A DNA stretch of 64,000 bases from Roseibium suaedae (GCF_900142725.1 NZ_FRBW01000004.1:124001-188000), one strand, 5' to 3'. Positions 52,621 to 62,446 are shown, counted from the first letter of the stretch. The notes: generated by a model from the letters alone, not told the origin. Program-made: numbers and translations.

Positions 52621-54069
52621 ATGTTCAGGGACGTTCCGGTTTTAAAAGAAGCTTCCAGTACCTTGTCAGAAGAAATTTCAACGATTCCCCCTTCGTCCGT
52701 TCTTGAGGCCATGGGGGCGATCGGAACCAACCTGAGCCGGATCAGCCTGGATGTGGCCGTCTCTGCCGATGATGTTCAGTCTATCTCCGGCATTTTCACC
52801 AGCAACGTGAAGGACTTTTCCGCGCTGGTGGACCGGTTTGCGGATCTCGAAAGGGCCACTCTCGAAATTTCCGGCCAGATTGCTGAAGCTGAGACGATTT
52901 CCAATCATGCGCTGACCGAGATCGGCGGATCCCAGACAACCATTGAGGCCGCCCGCAGGGAGATTGCGGACCTTTTGGAAGCTGTTCGTGCCGGCGAAAA
53001 GCGGATGGCAGAGCTCAGCGACGTTCTAGGCAAGGTCGGATCGATCACCAGCACGATCAACAATATCGCCAAGCAGACGAACCTTCTGGCGCTCAATGCG
53101 TCTATCGAAGCCGCCCGTGCAGGGGATGCGGGACGCGGGTTTCTCGTTGTGGCGAATGAGGTGAAGGAACTCGCCCAGTCGACGGCCTCCGCGACATTCG
53201 AGATCGATACGGCGCTGACCGAGATCAAGTCAGGTTTCGAGCTCTTGGCAGACACCAGCAAGCAGACCGGGCGGACCGCAGACAAGGTTCAGTCCCACGC
53301 TGCGACCTTCGGCGAGATTCTACAGAAAGTCTCCCACGACATTCAGGTCATCGGCAGCACCACCTCTGCCATCGATGGGAAAATGGCGGACGTCCGGGCG
53401 ACTTCGGAGGAGTTCCGCACCACTTCCGTCACTGTGTCCTCCAGCCTTTCCCAGTCGAGCACGCGGCTCGGCGAGATCTCGAGAACCATGCGCCGGGTGT
53501 CTGATGATACGGACGCCTTTGTGCTTCTGACCGCGACGTGTGGTGCCAACAAGAGCGAGGCGACGATCATCGAAAAGGCTGCGGGCGCGGCTGGCAAGGT
53601 TTCGGCGATGTTCGAGAAGGCAATCGCCGACGGTCAATTGTCCGAAGCGGATCTGTTCGACCGGAAACACGCCCAGATCCCCGGCAGCAATCCGCCGCAA
53701 TTCCTCGCAAGGTTCTCGCAGTTCAATGACACCCATGTCTCGCCATTGATCGAGGAGATTGTCGCCAGCGACCCGCGCATCGTCTGGTGTGCGTCCATCG
53801 ACGATACGGCCTATATCTCGACCAACACCCGTGCCGTTTCCAAGCCTCAGGGCAAGGACATTGCCTGGAACATCGCCAATTGCCGGAACCATCGTTACTT
53901 CGATGACCGGACAGGCAGCCGGGCGGCGAAGAACCGGGAACCGTTCCTGCTCCAGACCTATCAACGCGACATGGGCGGCGGCAAGCTGGTGCCTATGAAA
54001 GATATCAGTTCGCCGATCTTCGTGCGCGGACGCCACTGGGGCGGGTTCCGCATCGGCTACGCGCCGTAA
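52621..54069 (+). CDS. Soluble methyl-accepting chemotaxis protein with C-terminal sensor domain
   Basis: A 482-residue chemoreceptor with no membrane segment. The coiled-coil signalling domain (about residues 40-300) contains the kinase-binding hairpin tip IAKQTNLLALNASIEAARAG (150-169) and GRGFLVVANEVKELA. The C-terminal region of about 170 residues (from VLLTATCGANKSEATIIEKAA to GRHWGGFRIGYAP) is a ligand-sensing module found after the tip in some alphaproteobacterial cytoplasmic receptors. Start ATG 52621 with GAGAGA upstream. It lies between two ethylmalonyl-CoA pathway genes on the same strand; no CheA/CheW gene is present in the window. Confidence 0.9.
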   Translation: MFRDVPVLKEASSTLSEEISTIPPSSVLEAMGAIGTNLSRISLDVAVSADDVQSISGIFTSNVKDFSALVDRFADLERATLEISGQIAEAETISNHALTEIGGSQTTIEAARREIADLLEAVRAGEKRMAELSDVLGKVGSITSTINNIAKQTNLLALNASIEAARAGDAGRGFLVVANEVKELAQSTASATFEIDTALTEIKSGFELLADTSKQTGRTADKVQSHAATFGEILQKVSHDIQVIGSTTSAIDGKMADVRATSEEFRTTSVTVSSSLSQSSTRLGEISRTMRRVSDDTDAFVLLTATCGANKSEATIIEKAAGAAGKVSAMFEKAIADGQLSEADLFDRKHAQIPGSNPPQFLARFSQFNDTHVSPLIEEIVASDPRIVWCASIDDTAYISTNTRAVSKPQGKDIAWNIANCRNHRYFDDRTGSRAAKNREPFLLQTYQRDMGGGKLVPMKDISSPIFVRGRHWGGFRIGYAP

Positions 54070-54183
54070 ACAACTGCTTCCTTGAAGAGATCCGCTCCGG
54101 CCAGCTTCCCCTTTCGTCGCCCTTGCGTTTGTGCGGTGCAACCGGCTTAATCGGGGAAACGGATCGCGTGCGGGAGTGATGGT

Positions 54184-55236
54184 GTGAGCAAGACCAATCC
54201 GGGAAATTTCTTCGAGGACTTCTTTGTCGGTCAGCTGATCCGGCATGCAACCCCGCGCACAGTGACGACGGGCGATGTGGCGCTTTATACGGCGCTTTAT
54301 GGCACCCGTTTCGCTGTCCAGTCTTCGGACGCTCTGGCCTGGGGCCTTGGCTATGACCAGGCTCCCGTCGACGATCTTCTTGTTTTCCATATTGTTTTTG
54401 GCAAGACCGTGCCGGAAATTTCCCTCAACGCCGTGGCCAATCTTGGCTATGCGGGCGGGCGTTTCCTGGCTCCGGTCTATCCGGGCGATACGCTGTCGGC
54501 GGTCTCCGAAGTGATCGGCAAGAAAGAAAACTCCAACGGCAAGACCGGCGTCGTCTATGTCCGCTCCACCGGTTACAAGGCCGATGGCACCGAAGTGCTG
54601 GATTATGTGCGCTGGGTGATGGTCAACAAGCGGGATCCCCAGTCCCCTGCTCCCGAGGCCCTAGTTCCGGAACTTCCGGCCGTGATCGATCCGATGGCGC
54701 TGGGCAATGCTGTGCCCATGCTGGAGACGGAGTACTGGGACAATGATCTCGCCGGATCGCCCTACCGTTTCGCGGACTACGCCAAGGGCGAGAAGATTGA
54801 TCACGTCGATGGCATGACGGTGGAAGATGCCGAGCACATGATGGCGACGCGGCTCTACCAAAACACCGCCAAGGTGCACTTCAACCAGTATACGGAAGGC
54901 AAGGGACGGTTCGGGACGCGGCTGATCTATGGTGGCCACGTCATTTCCCTGGCCCGCTCCCTGTCCTTCAATGGCCTGGGCAGCGCATTCCATATCGCCG
55001 GGATCAACGGAGGCCGGCATGTCGCGCCGCTGTTTGCGGGCGATACGGTCTTTGCCTGGTCGGAGGTTCTGGATACGGCGGAAATCGAGGGCCGTCCGGA
55101 TATTGGCGCCCTGCGCCTGCGTCTCGTCGCCACCAAAAATCGCCCCTGCGCGGATTTTCCGCTGAAGGACGATGTCGGCAATTACGCCGAGAACGTCATT
55201 CTCGATTTCGACTATTGGGCCATTCTGCCGAAATAG
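54184..55236 (+). CDS. mch: Mesaconyl-CoA hydratase (beta-methylmalyl-CoA dehydratase), MaoC family
   Basis: Hydrates mesaconyl-C1-CoA to beta-methylmalyl-CoA, a late step of the ethylmalonyl-CoA pathway. The 350-residue double hot-dog protein starts GNFFEDFFVGQLIRHATPRTVTTGDVALYTALYG, has GGRFLAPVYPGDTLSAVSEV in the first repeat, and GRFGTRLIYGGHVISLARSLSFNGLGS and GGRHVAPLFAGDTVFAWSEV in the second. GTG start with GGGAG 9 bases upstream. Its last 41 bp overlap the 3' end of the convergent cupin gene. Confidence 0.94.
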   Translation: MSKTNPGNFFEDFFVGQLIRHATPRTVTTGDVALYTALYGTRFAVQSSDALAWGLGYDQAPVDDLLVFHIVFGKTVPEISLNAVANLGYAGGRFLAPVYPGDTLSAVSEVIGKKENSNGKTGVVYVRSTGYKADGTEVLDYVRWVMVNKRDPQSPAPEALVPELPAVIDPMALGNAVPMLETEYWDNDLAGSPYRFADYAKGEKIDHVDGMTVEDAEHMMATRLYQNTAKVHFNQYTEGKGRFGTRLIYGGHVISLARSLSFNGLGSAFHIAGINGGRHVAPLFAGDTVFAWSEVLDTAEIEGRPDIGALRLRLVATKNRPCADFPLKDDVGNYAENVILDFDYWAILPK

Positions 55237-55720
55237 CTTCAGAGACTTTGCCGCTTGAAAGGGATGGAGTCGGGTTAGTTTGTCCCGGTTCCCAGCCTTC
55301 CGGGGCCATCACGAACCCTTCGAACTGGAAGCCCGGTGCAACGGTGCAGCCGACAAGGGTCCAGTCGCCGAGAGATCGCGCCTGTTGCCAGCCATGCCGT
55401 GGCACGATGCCCTGTGGCCGCTCGCCGTTCAGAACGTCCGGTCCGAGCCGGATGATCTCCGTGGTCTTGCCATCCGGGCTGATTGAAAGCTCAAGCGGGC
55501 TTCCCGCATACCAATGCCAGGTCTCGATCGCATCCACCTTGTGCCAGCGGGACAGAACGCCTTCCGTCAGCAGAAAATAGATCGCGGTGGAGGCGGCGCG
55601 GCCACGGTCATCCGTCAGATCATCGCGGAATGTCTCGACATAATAGCCACCCTCAGGGTGGGGCAGCATGCCGAGCTCCGCGATGATTGCTGCGGATTCA
55701 CGTGAAACCGGGCTGGTCAC
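55196..55720 (-). CDS. DUF985 cupin-fold protein
   Basis: A 174-residue cupin with the DUF985 signature LGMLPHPEGGYYVETFRDD, STAIYFLLTEGVLSRWHKVDAIETWHWYAGSPLEL and LVGCTVAPGFQFEGFVMA; the His residues in RWHKVD and ETWHWY are probable metal ligands. The reaction is unknown. The GTG start overlaps the gloB stop by four bases, so it is coupled to gloB. The start region carries a parS-like sequence, and the tail overlaps mch by 41 bp. Confidence 0.85.
   Translation of the reverse strand: MTSPVSRESAAIIAELGMLPHPEGGYYVETFRDDLTDDRGRAASTAIYFLLTEGVLSRWHKVDAIETWHWYAGSPLELSISPDGKTTEIIRLGPDVLNGERPQGIVPRHGWQQARSLGDWTLVGCTVAPGFQFEGFVMAPEGWEPGQTNPTPSLSSGKVSEAISAEWPNSRNRE
55694..55709. promoter_or_regulatory. 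Distal parS-like sequence in the DUF985 gene
   Basis: GGATTCACGTGAAACC, 13 of 16 consensus matches and 15 of 16 identical to the site at 14856-14871. It lies about 35 kb from the main parS cluster, within coding sequence. Confidence 0.5.
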
Positions 55721-56499
55721 GCATTGTCCTTCCGCTTGCGGATTTCGGCGAAGACATCTGCGTCGCTGGCCTCTTCCAGACCCAAGGTCTTGCGGATTGC
55801 CGGGCTGGAGGGGCGCAGGAACGGATTGGTCAGAAGCTCTTCGGCCATGGTGGTCGGCAGGGTAGGCTTGCCTTCGGCCCGCAAGGCCTCGACTTCCCGG
55901 GTCCGGTCCTGCAGGTCCTCGTTGTCTGGATCGATCGTCAGAGCGAAGCGGGCGTTGGAGGCCGTATATTCATGGCCGCAGAAAATCACGGTCTCTTCCG
56001 GCAGCTTGGCGATCAGACGGGCCAGAGAAGCCCACATCATCTCCAAGTCGCCTTCGAAAACCCGGCCGCAGCCCAGTGAAAACAGCGTATCGCCGGTGTG
56101 AGCGATCTTCAGTTCCGGAAAATGCCAGGAAATCTGATCCAGCGTGTGGCCGGGCGTTGCAATGGCTTCCACACGAAGCGGTCCGGACAGGACATGGTCG
56201 CCATCCTCGACAAAAGCGTCCATACCATCGATCTTGAGCCGCGACTTTTCGGGACCCGTCACATGGGCACCGGTTACCGTCTTCAGCTCCGCCAGACCCT
56301 GAACATGATCCCAGTGGTGATGGGTGATCAGGATATCGGTCAGTTTCCAGCCGGTTTCTTCCAGAACTGCGAGATAGGGCGCTGCATCCGGAACATCGAT
56401 CGCAACCGTCTTGCCGCTTTCCGGGTCGTGGATGATCAGGCCGAAATTATCAGAAAGGCAGGGAAACTGGCGAATTTGGACATTCGGTGCGGATGGCAT
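55717..56499 (-). CDS. gloB: Hydroxyacylglutathione hydrolase (glyoxalase II)
   Basis: Metallo-beta-lactamase-fold hydrolase of S-lactoylglutathione in methylglyoxal detoxification. The metal motif THHHWDH (residues 59-65), TPGHTLDQISWHF, HTGDTLFSLGCGRVFEG and CGHEYTASNARF are all family hallmarks. 260 residues. Divergent from a small methyltransferase and followed by the coupled DUF985 gene. Confidence 0.95.
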   Translation of the reverse strand: MPSAPNVQIRQFPCLSDNFGLIIHDPESGKTVAIDVPDAAPYLAVLEETGWKLTDILITHHHWDHVQGLAELKTVTGAHVTGPEKSRLKIDGMDAFVEDGDHVLSGPLRVEAIATPGHTLDQISWHFPELKIAHTGDTLFSLGCGRVFEGDLEMMWASLARLIAKLPEETVIFCGHEYTASNARFALTIDPDNEDLQDRTREVEALRAEGKPTLPTTMAEELLTNPFLRPSSPAIRKTLGLEEASDADVFAEIRKRKDNA

Positions 56500-56631
56500 G
56501 CTTTCGTTCGTCCTCGTATAGTTCCCAAAGTGGCGTCAGCTTCGCAAAGCTTCTCAAAGAGGGCAAGTGGCAATGGCTTGCGCATGGCCCCGGATCAAGG
56601 TTCAATCACCCGGCCCCTTTGCGGATGGATC

Positions 56632-57390
56632 ATGTTTCTCGACGTTGCAGACCTTAGAACCTTCTACGACTTGCCGGTAGGCCGATTGTTGCGTGTCCTG
56701 ATCGGGGGGCGTATCCGCACCATTTGGCCGGACCTGAATGGTCAGCGCTTGCTGGGCATCGGCTATGCCGGACCTTTCATGCGCCCCTATCTCGGCAGCG
56801 CGGAACGCTGCATTGCCGCCATGCCAGCCCAGCAGGGCGCCGTTGGCTGGCCGCGCGAGACGGACAATGCGGCCGTCATGGTCAACGAGATGGATCTGCC
56901 ATTCTCGGATGCCAGCGTGGACCGGGTGATGGTGGTGCATGCACTGGATCATGCCGCTGATCCTGGGGGCATCCTGCGGGAGGCCTGGCGGGTTCTGGTG
57001 CCCGGTGGCCGCCTGATTGCCGTTGTGCCGAACCGCAGGGGCCTGTGGTCCCAGTCGGAAGCTTCGCCTTTCGGCTATGGCAGACCCTATTCCGGCAGTC
57101 AGCTGCGTGAACTTCTGCGCAACAGCCAGTTTGATGTGCTTCAACAGGATGCAGCGCTTTACCTGCCGCCTTCGCGCGCGCCTTTCGTGCTGCGGTCTGC
57201 CCGCACATGGGAAGGCATCGGGCGGCGCATGTGGCCGGCTTTTGCTGGCGTTCTGATCGTGGAGGCGGAAAAGCGGGTCTACCGGGGCGTTCCGGTAGAG
57301 CAGGCAAAGGGCTTGCGCGTCCTCAAGCCCCTGTTCATTCCGGAAGGCGCTGCCGCGGGCATGAAGCCGATCCGCCGGATGCAGCGCTAG
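56632..57390 (+). CDS. Class I SAM-dependent methyltransferase (type 11 domain)
   Basis: A 252-residue protein starting MFLDVADLRTFYDLPVGRLLRVLIGGRIRTIW. The SAM domain has LLGIGYAGPFMRPYL (motif I, unusual GIGYAGP instead of DxGxG), then NEMDLPFSDASVDRVMVVHALDHAADPGGILREAWRVLVPGGRLIAVVPNRRG. The substrate is unknown. Rhizobial homologues commonly sit beside gloB. The frame extends to 56098 across gloB, but only the part from ATG 56632 is family-like. Confidence 0.88.
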   Translation: MFLDVADLRTFYDLPVGRLLRVLIGGRIRTIWPDLNGQRLLGIGYAGPFMRPYLGSAERCIAAMPAQQGAVGWPRETDNAAVMVNEMDLPFSDASVDRVMVVHALDHAADPGGILREAWRVLVPGGRLIAVVPNRRGLWSQSEASPFGYGRPYSGSQLRELLRNSQFDVLQQDAALYLPPSRAPFVLRSARTWEGIGRRMWPAFAGVLIVEAEKRVYRGVPVEQAKGLRVLKPLFIPEGAAAGMKPIRRMQR

Positions 57391-57411
57391 TTTTTTGCTG
57401 AAGCGTGGGAA

Positions 57412-58044
57412 TTAGCGGCGCAGAAGAAAGACTGCCTGTTCCGCCAGAATGTTCCAGACCCACCAGGGCGCATTGACCGGGATTTCGTTGCCCTGGCCGC
57501 TCAGCGCCACGGCGGTTTCCACGGTCGCATCCAGCTCCTTGGTCAGCTCGACAAAGTCGCGCAGGGAGCAGAAGTGGATGTTGGGTGTGTCGTACCACTG
57601 ATAGGGCAGATATTTGGTCACCGGCATGCGCCCGCGCAGCAGCACCTGCATGCGGTTTCGCCAGAAGGCGAAATTCGGGATCGAGATGATGACCTGCTGG
57701 CCGATGCGCAGAAGCTGCTCGACGACGCCTTTCGGGTCGCGGGTTGCCTGCAGCGTCTGGCTCAGGATCACCACGTCAAAGGCATCATCGGGATAATCGG
57801 CCAGATCCGTATCAGCGTCGCCCTGGATCACAGACAGGCCGCGCGCCACGCATTTGTTCACCCCGTCCTGGGACAGCTCGATACCGCGACCGTCCACGTT
57901 GCGTTCCTGGGTCAGCAGGGTCAGCAGTGCGCCGTCCTCGCAGCCGATGTCCAGAACACGGGCGCCCTGGGGCACTAGACCTGCGACGACCCGGTGGTCG
58001 CCCCGGACAATGGGACCGTTGGGATTGGCTGGCAGGGAGATCAT
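57412..58044 (-). CDS. metW: Methionine biosynthesis protein MetW
   Basis: A 210-residue class I methyltransferase-fold protein that acts with MetX in methionine synthesis in many proteobacteria; its exact role is unsettled. It has the SAM motif VLDIGCEDGALLTLL, the MetW-specific NPNGPIVRGDHRVVAGLV at the start, and GRMPVTKYLPYQWYDTPNIHFCSLRDF. Start ATG 58044 lies one base after the metX stop, so it is coupled to metX. Confidence 0.94.
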   Translation of the reverse strand: MISLPANPNGPIVRGDHRVVAGLVPQGARVLDIGCEDGALLTLLTQERNVDGRGIELSQDGVNKCVARGLSVIQGDADTDLADYPDDAFDVVILSQTLQATRDPKGVVEQLLRIGQQVIISIPNFAFWRNRMQVLLRGRMPVTKYLPYQWYDTPNIHFCSLRDFVELTKELDATVETAVALSGQGNEIPVNAPWWVWNILAEQAVFLLRR

Positions 58045-58045
58045 C

Positions 58046-59245
58046 TCAGTTGCTGCCTCCGGGAATGGGAATGCCGCGTGCGATGGCCGATCCGGTGATG
58101 AAGCCGCGAATGGTCGAGAACATCTCGGGCACATCCAGAAGGAAGGAATCGTGGCCGCGGTCGCAGTCGATTTCGACGAAGGAAACGTTCGCTGCTGCCG
58201 CATTCAAGGCCTTCACCACGGCCCGGCTTTCCGATGTCGGGAACAGCCAGTCGGAGGTAAAGGACATGATGCAGAAGCGCGTGCTGCTGTTCTTGAAGGC
58301 ATTGGCCAGCGTTCCGCCGAACTGGCCGGCAAGATCGAAATAGTCCATCGCGCGCGTGACATAGAGATAGGAATTGGCGTCGAACCGGTCGACGAAGGTC
58401 ATTCCCTGGTGGCGCAGATAGCTTTCGATCTGGAAATCCGCGTCGAAGCCGAAGGTCAGGGTTTCCCGGTCCTGCAAGTTCCTGCCGAACTTCTGGTGCA
58501 GGGACTCGTCCGACATATAGGTGATATGCGCAGCCATGCGGGCAACAGCGAGACCTTTGGTGGGCCTTGTGCCGGACGCAATGTAGCTTCCGCCTTCCCA
58601 CATCGGATCGGCCATGATCGCCTGCCGGCCGACTTCGTGGAACGCGATGTTCTGGGACGAGTGGCGTGCGCCCGTCGCAATTGGAACGGCCGCAAAGACC
58701 CGCTCCGGATAGCTGGCCGCCCATTGCAGCACCTGCATGCCGCCCATGGAGCCGCCGACCACGGCAAACAGCGTGTCGATGCCCAGCTTGTCGATCAGCC
58801 GTGCCTGTGCCCGGACCATGTCGCGGATGGTGACAACGGGCATTTCCAGCGCATAGGGCTTGCCGGTTGCCGGATTGGTCGTCGCCGGTCCCGTCGTGCC
58901 CAGGCAGCCGCCCAGAACGTTCGAGCAGATGACAAAGTAGTGATTGGTGTCGATTGGACGGCCCGGTCCGACCATGCGCGTCCACCAGCCGGATTTTCCG
59001 GTGATCGGATTGGTGGAAGCCACATATTGATCGCCAGTCAGCGCGTGACAGATCAGCACTGCATTCGACTTGTCGGCGTTCAGGGTGCCGTAGGTCTCAT
59101 AGGCGATCTGCCAGGGGGCGAGGCTCGTCCCGGCATCAAGTTCCAGCGGTTCGTCTGCGCCGAAAAGCTGCAGTTTGCTGCTCGGCGTATCCGCTTCGCG
59201 CAGGGACAATTGTGCGGTTTCGGTCTCGGAGGTCTCGTTGGCCAT
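58046..59245 (-). CDS. metX: Homoserine O-acetyltransferase
   Basis: Acylates homoserine, the first committed step of methionine synthesis. This alpha/beta hydrolase has nucleophile Ser166 in [10 protein letters not shown], Asp in FTSDWLFP and His in [21 protein letters not shown] and [13 protein letters not shown] are typical blocks. 399 residues. Upstream on the minus strand a TTGACA box is visible about 125 bp before the start. No SAM-II riboswitch, common before rhizobial metX/metA genes, could be recognised. Confidence 0.95.
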   Translation of the reverse strand: MANETSETETAQLSLREADTPSSKLQLFGADEPLELDAGTSLAPWQIAYETYGTLNADKSNAVLICHALTGDQYVASTNPITGKSGWWTRMVGPGRPIDTNHYFVICSNVLGGCLGTTGPATTNPATGKPYALEMPVVTIRDMVRAQARLIDKLGIDTLFAVVGGSMGGMQVLQWAASYPERVFAAVPIATGARHSSQNIAFHEVGRQAIMADPMWEGGSYIASGTRPTKGLAVARMAAHITYMSDESLHQKFGRNLQDRETLTFGFDADFQIESYLRHQGMTFVDRFDANSYLYVTRAMDYFDLAGQFGGTLANAFKNSSTRFCIMSFTSDWLFPTSESRAVVKALNAAAANVSFVEIDCDRGHDSFLLDVPEMFSTIRGFITGSAIARGIPIPGGSN

Positions 59246-59493
59246 GTCCGGTGTCGCGGATCACTCTTGAACGGTTTCATCTCCGGCGCCGGCATCTGCC
59301 GCCCGGTCCTGCTCCCCGGTTTCCAGATTTTGGCTGGGCAGGGAACCATGCACCTAGGGGCGGCAATGGCCGGGTGTCAATGATTTCTTTTGCCTTTGGC
59401 ATCTGCCCTGCCTATGAGTAGGCTCCACAAAATCACCTTTGGCCCCGCTTCACGGACGGCTGTTTCACGGACAAGAGGTTCACGGGACACGAC

Positions 59494-60360
59494 ATGACAA
59501 AGACGAGCGATCGCCTGGCGTCCCTTGACGGGTTGCGCCAGCGCATTGAGGAAATCGATGCGCAATTGCACGAACTCCTGATGGAACGCGCCCAGATCAG
59601 CACGGGCATTGCCGCTGCAAAGCGCGCTGCCGGGTTGGATGGGGTTCTGATCCGTCCGGACCGGGAAGCCGAACTGATGCGCCAGCTCGTGGAGCGGCAC
59701 GAAGGTGTTCTGCCTCTGATCACCATCGAGCATCTGTGGCGGACGATCATTACCGCGTCGGCGCAGATCCAGGGTGTGTTTCGTCTGCATCTCGACGGCA
59801 GTGCAGATCTGGCGGACATGCTGGATCTCGCCCGTTTCAACTATGGCTTCGATCCGGAGATCATCGCAGGCAACGATGCCGCTGATGTGGTCGGTGCAGT
59901 CGCGGCGTCCGCGGGTGATCTCGGGCTTGTGGCTCTTGAGGATCGCTCCGAGCTGCCCTGGTGGCGGGGCCTAAGCGCTGACGGGGCGCAGATCATTGCG
60001 CGTCTGCCGTTCCTGATCCTCGACGGGCGCATGGCGGACATGCCTGCGCTGGTTCTGTCGCGGGCCCTCTCCAGCGAAGTTCTGTGTGACACCCGTGTCT
60101 ATGACGCAAGGTGGAGCAGTGTTTTGCCCGGCGACCTCATGAGCCACGGCGTGGAAGTGATCAGTTTCCACCGGTCCGCCCATGGAGTGGATGCCCTGCT
60201 TGCGGTCTCGGCCGAGTTGAGCGAAGAGGAAATTCTCAAGTCCTGCGAAGAAGCCGGGGCTGAGCCGGATGTGTTGAGGAATGTCGGTGGCTATAGTGCG
60301 CCGATTGATGTGGAAGGCGATGCGGACGACGATTTCGAGCCCGCCGCAGCCGAAGGATGA
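59494..60360 (+). CDS. Chorismate mutase (AroQ) with C-terminal extension
   Basis: Converts chorismate to prephenate. The N-terminal AroQ helical domain (residues about 8-95) shows [39 protein letters not shown] and [13 protein letters not shown]. The remaining 190 residues (from [20 protein letters not shown]) have no named domain, but recall the second domain of PheA-like proteins without the prephenate dehydratase motifs. 288 residues in all. It overlaps hisC by four bases (ATGA) and begins an aromatic operon with hisC and tyrC. Confidence 0.9.
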   Translation: MTKTSDRLASLDGLRQRIEEIDAQLHELLMERAQISTGIAAAKRAAGLDGVLIRPDREAELMRQLVERHEGVLPLITIEHLWRTIITASAQIQGVFRLHLDGSADLADMLDLARFNYGFDPEIIAGNDAADVVGAVAASAGDLGLVALEDRSELPWWRGLSADGAQIIARLPFLILDGRMADMPALVLSRALSSEVLCDTRVYDARWSSVLPGDLMSHGVEVISFHRSAHGVDALLAVSAELSEEEILKSCEEAGAEPDVLRNVGGYSAPIDVEGDADDDFEPAAAEG

Positions 60361-61493
60361 CCTTGATGAGTGACGCTACTGCAAAGACTGCCCAGAATGG
60401 TTCTGCAAACCGGCCGCAGCCGCGCCCGGGTGTGATGGATATTGCCGCCTATGTGCCGGGCAAGTCCAAGGGAACCCACGGCGTCACCCTGCATAAGCTG
60501 TCGTCCAACGAGACGCCGCTTGGCGCAAGCCCCAAGGCGAAGGAAGCCTATGCGGATGTTGCCAAGAGCCTCGAGCTTTATCCGGATGGGGCCTCGACAG
60601 AGCTGCGCAATGCGATTGCCGAAGTCTATGGCATCAATCCGGATCGGATCATCTGCGGGGCTGGCTCGGACGAGATCCTGAGCATGGTCACCAATGCCTA
60701 CATGGCCCCCGGTGACGAAGGCATCTACAGTGCTCACGGCTTCCTCGTCTACGAGATCGCCATCCGGGCTGCCGGCGGCGTGCCGGTTTCGGTTCCGGAA
60801 CAGAACCTCACCACGGATGTCGATGCGATCCTGGCGGCCGTGACCGAACGGACGAAAATGGTGTTCCTGGCGAACCCGAACAACCCGACCGGCACTTACA
60901 TCCCGTTCGAGGAAGTGCGCCGTCTGCATGCGGGCCTGCCGTCCCACGTCGTTCTGGTGCTGGACGCGGCCTATGCCGAATATGTCCGCCGCAACGACTA
61001 CGAGAGCGGCATGGAGCTGGCGGCCACTGCAGAAAACGTCATCATGACGCGTACCTTCTCCAAGATTTACGGTCTCGCCAATCTGCGTCTGGGCTGGGGT
61101 TTCGGCCCTGCTCACATGATCGATGCCATGAACCGCATCCGCGGCCCGTTCAACGTCAGTGGTCCGGCCATGGCTGCCGGTATCGCCGCTGTCAAGGACA
61201 AGGCCTTCGTGGAAACGGCCATCGATCACAATGACAAGTGGCTGCCGTGGGTGACCGCCGAGCTTGAAAAGCTCGGTCTGTCGGTGACGCCGAGTGTCGG
61301 CAATTTCATCCTGATCCATTTCCCGGACCAGGATGGCAAGCGCGCCAAGGATGCGGATGCCTATCTCTCCGAGCGCGGCTGCATCGTGCGGATGGTTGGC
61401 AATTACGGCCTGCCCAACTCGCTGCGCATGTCGATCGGATCCGAAGCTGCCAACAAGGCCTTTGTCTCCCTTATCGCCGAATTCCTCGGCTGA
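60357..61493 (+). CDS. hisC: Histidinol-phosphate/aromatic aminotransferase
   Basis: PLP enzyme of aminotransferase class I/II. The pyridoxal lysine is Lys236 in [30 protein letters not shown] and LDAAYAEYV are the substrate/PLP contacts. 378 residues from ATG 60357; an alternative ATG at 60366. Location between chorismate mutase and tyrC suggests that it transaminates prephenate, phenylpyruvate or 4-hydroxyphenylpyruvate as well as, or instead of, imidazole-acetol phosphate. Confidence 0.93.
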   Translation: MTLMSDATAKTAQNGSANRPQPRPGVMDIAAYVPGKSKGTHGVTLHKLSSNETPLGASPKAKEAYADVAKSLELYPDGASTELRNAIAEVYGINPDRIICGAGSDEILSMVTNAYMAPGDEGIYSAHGFLVYEIAIRAAGGVPVSVPEQNLTTDVDAILAAVTERTKMVFLANPNNPTGTYIPFEEVRRLHAGLPSHVVLVLDAAYAEYVRRNDYESGMELAATAENVIMTRTFSKIYGLANLRLGWGFGPAHMIDAMNRIRGPFNVSGPAMAAGIAAVKDKAFVETAIDHNDKWLPWVTAELEKLGLSVTPSVGNFILIHFPDQDGKRAKDADAYLSERGCIVRMVGNYGLPNSLRMSIGSEAANKAFVSLIAEFLG

Positions 61494-61522
61494 ACCAGTA
61501 CCGGAACCAGTACGGAAAAATT

Positions 61523-62446
61523 ATGTCTGACCCGCTGTTTGACCGGCTGACCCTGATCGGGATCGGCTTGATTGGGTCTTCTATCGCCCTTGCTGCCCGT
61601 CAGCATGGTCTTGCGAAAGAGATCGTTGTCTCAACCCGTTCCGAGGCCACTTTGCGCCGCGCGGAAGAGCTCAATCTCGGTGACAGCTATTATCTCGACG
61701 CAGCTCAGGCGGTCGAAGGGGCGGATCTGGTCATTCTGTGCGTTCCGGTCGGTGCCAATGAAGGGGTTGCCCGCTGGATTGCCCCTGCCCTGAAGCAGGG
61801 TGCAATCCTGACGGACGTCGGCTCGACCAAGGGCTCGGTCGTCCGTCAGGTTCAGCCTCATGTGCCGGCGGGTGTCCATTTCATTCCAGGCCACCCGATT
61901 GCCGGGACGGAGCATTCCGGTCCGGACGCGGGCTTTGCCTCTCTCTTCGAGAACCGTTGGTGCATCCTGACGCCGGCAGCAGACATTGATCCGGCGGCGA
62001 CGGAAAAGCTCAGCGCCTTCTGGCGGGCTTGCGGCTCCAATGTCGACACAATGGACGCCGATCACCACGATCTGGTGCTCGCCATCGTGTCTCACCTGCC
62101 GCATATCATCGCCTACAACATCGTCGGCACGGCGGCTGATCTGGAAACGGTGACCAGCTCGGAAGTGATCAAATATTCCGCATCTGGCTTCCGCGATTTC
62201 ACGCGACTGGCGGCGTCCGATCCGACCATGTGGCGGGATATCTGCCTCAGCAACAAGGATGCGATCCTGGAGATGCTGGCGCGGTTCTCAGAGGATCTCT
62301 CCGCATTGCAGCGGGCCATCCGCTGGGGAGACGGGGACGGCTTGTTTGACCTTTTCACCCGGACCCGCGGCATCCGCCGCTCGATCATCGAGGCGGGTCA
62401 GGAAACTGACGCCCCGGACTTCGGCCGCCATCAGTCCAAGTCCTGA
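61523..62446 (+). CDS. tyrC: Prephenate/arogenate (cyclohexadienyl) dehydrogenase
   Basis: Oxidative decarboxylation of prephenate or arogenate to tyrosine precursors. The NAD loop IGIGLIGSS lies at residues 11-19. Active-site blocks are GHPIAGTEHSGPDAGFASLFENRWC and DHHDLVLAIVSHLPHIIAYN. 307 residues. Third gene of the aromatic set, 29 bp after hisC, closed by a strong terminator. Confidence 0.94.
   Translation: MSDPLFDRLTLIGIGLIGSSIALAARQHGLAKEIVVSTRSEATLRRAEELNLGDSYYLDAAQAVEGADLVILCVPVGANEGVARWIAPALKQGAILTDVGSTKGSVVRQVQPHVPAGVHFIPGHPIAGTEHSGPDAGFASLFENRWCILTPAADIDPAATEKLSAFWRACGSNVDTMDADHHDLVLAIVSHLPHIIAYNIVGTAADLETVTSSEVIKYSASGFRDFTRLAASDPTMWRDICLSNKDAILEMLARFSEDLSALQRAIRWGDGDGLFDLFTRTRGIRRSIIEAGQETDAPDFGRHQSKS

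Noticed and set aside
56098..56631. Upstream part of the long frame ending in the type 11 methyltransferase
   Set aside because: It is antisense to gloB. The methyltransferase family begins at ATG 56632.
57854..59383. 509-codon open frame antisense to metX-metW
   Set aside because: Sense genes have full catalytic sets and tight coupling. The antisense frame crosses the gene boundary and the metX upstream region.
59246..59420. SAM-II or other SAM riboswitch before metX
   Set aside because: Rhizobial metX/metA leaders often carry one, but I could not find its conserved pseudoknot sequence; only a TTGACA-like box is visible. A covariance-model scan would decide.
59464..59493. parS-like TGTTTCACGGAC and a following GTTCACGGGAC before the chorismate mutase gene
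   Set aside because: Both lack the CACGTG core needed for ParB recognition; they are better seen as a short imperfect direct repeat.
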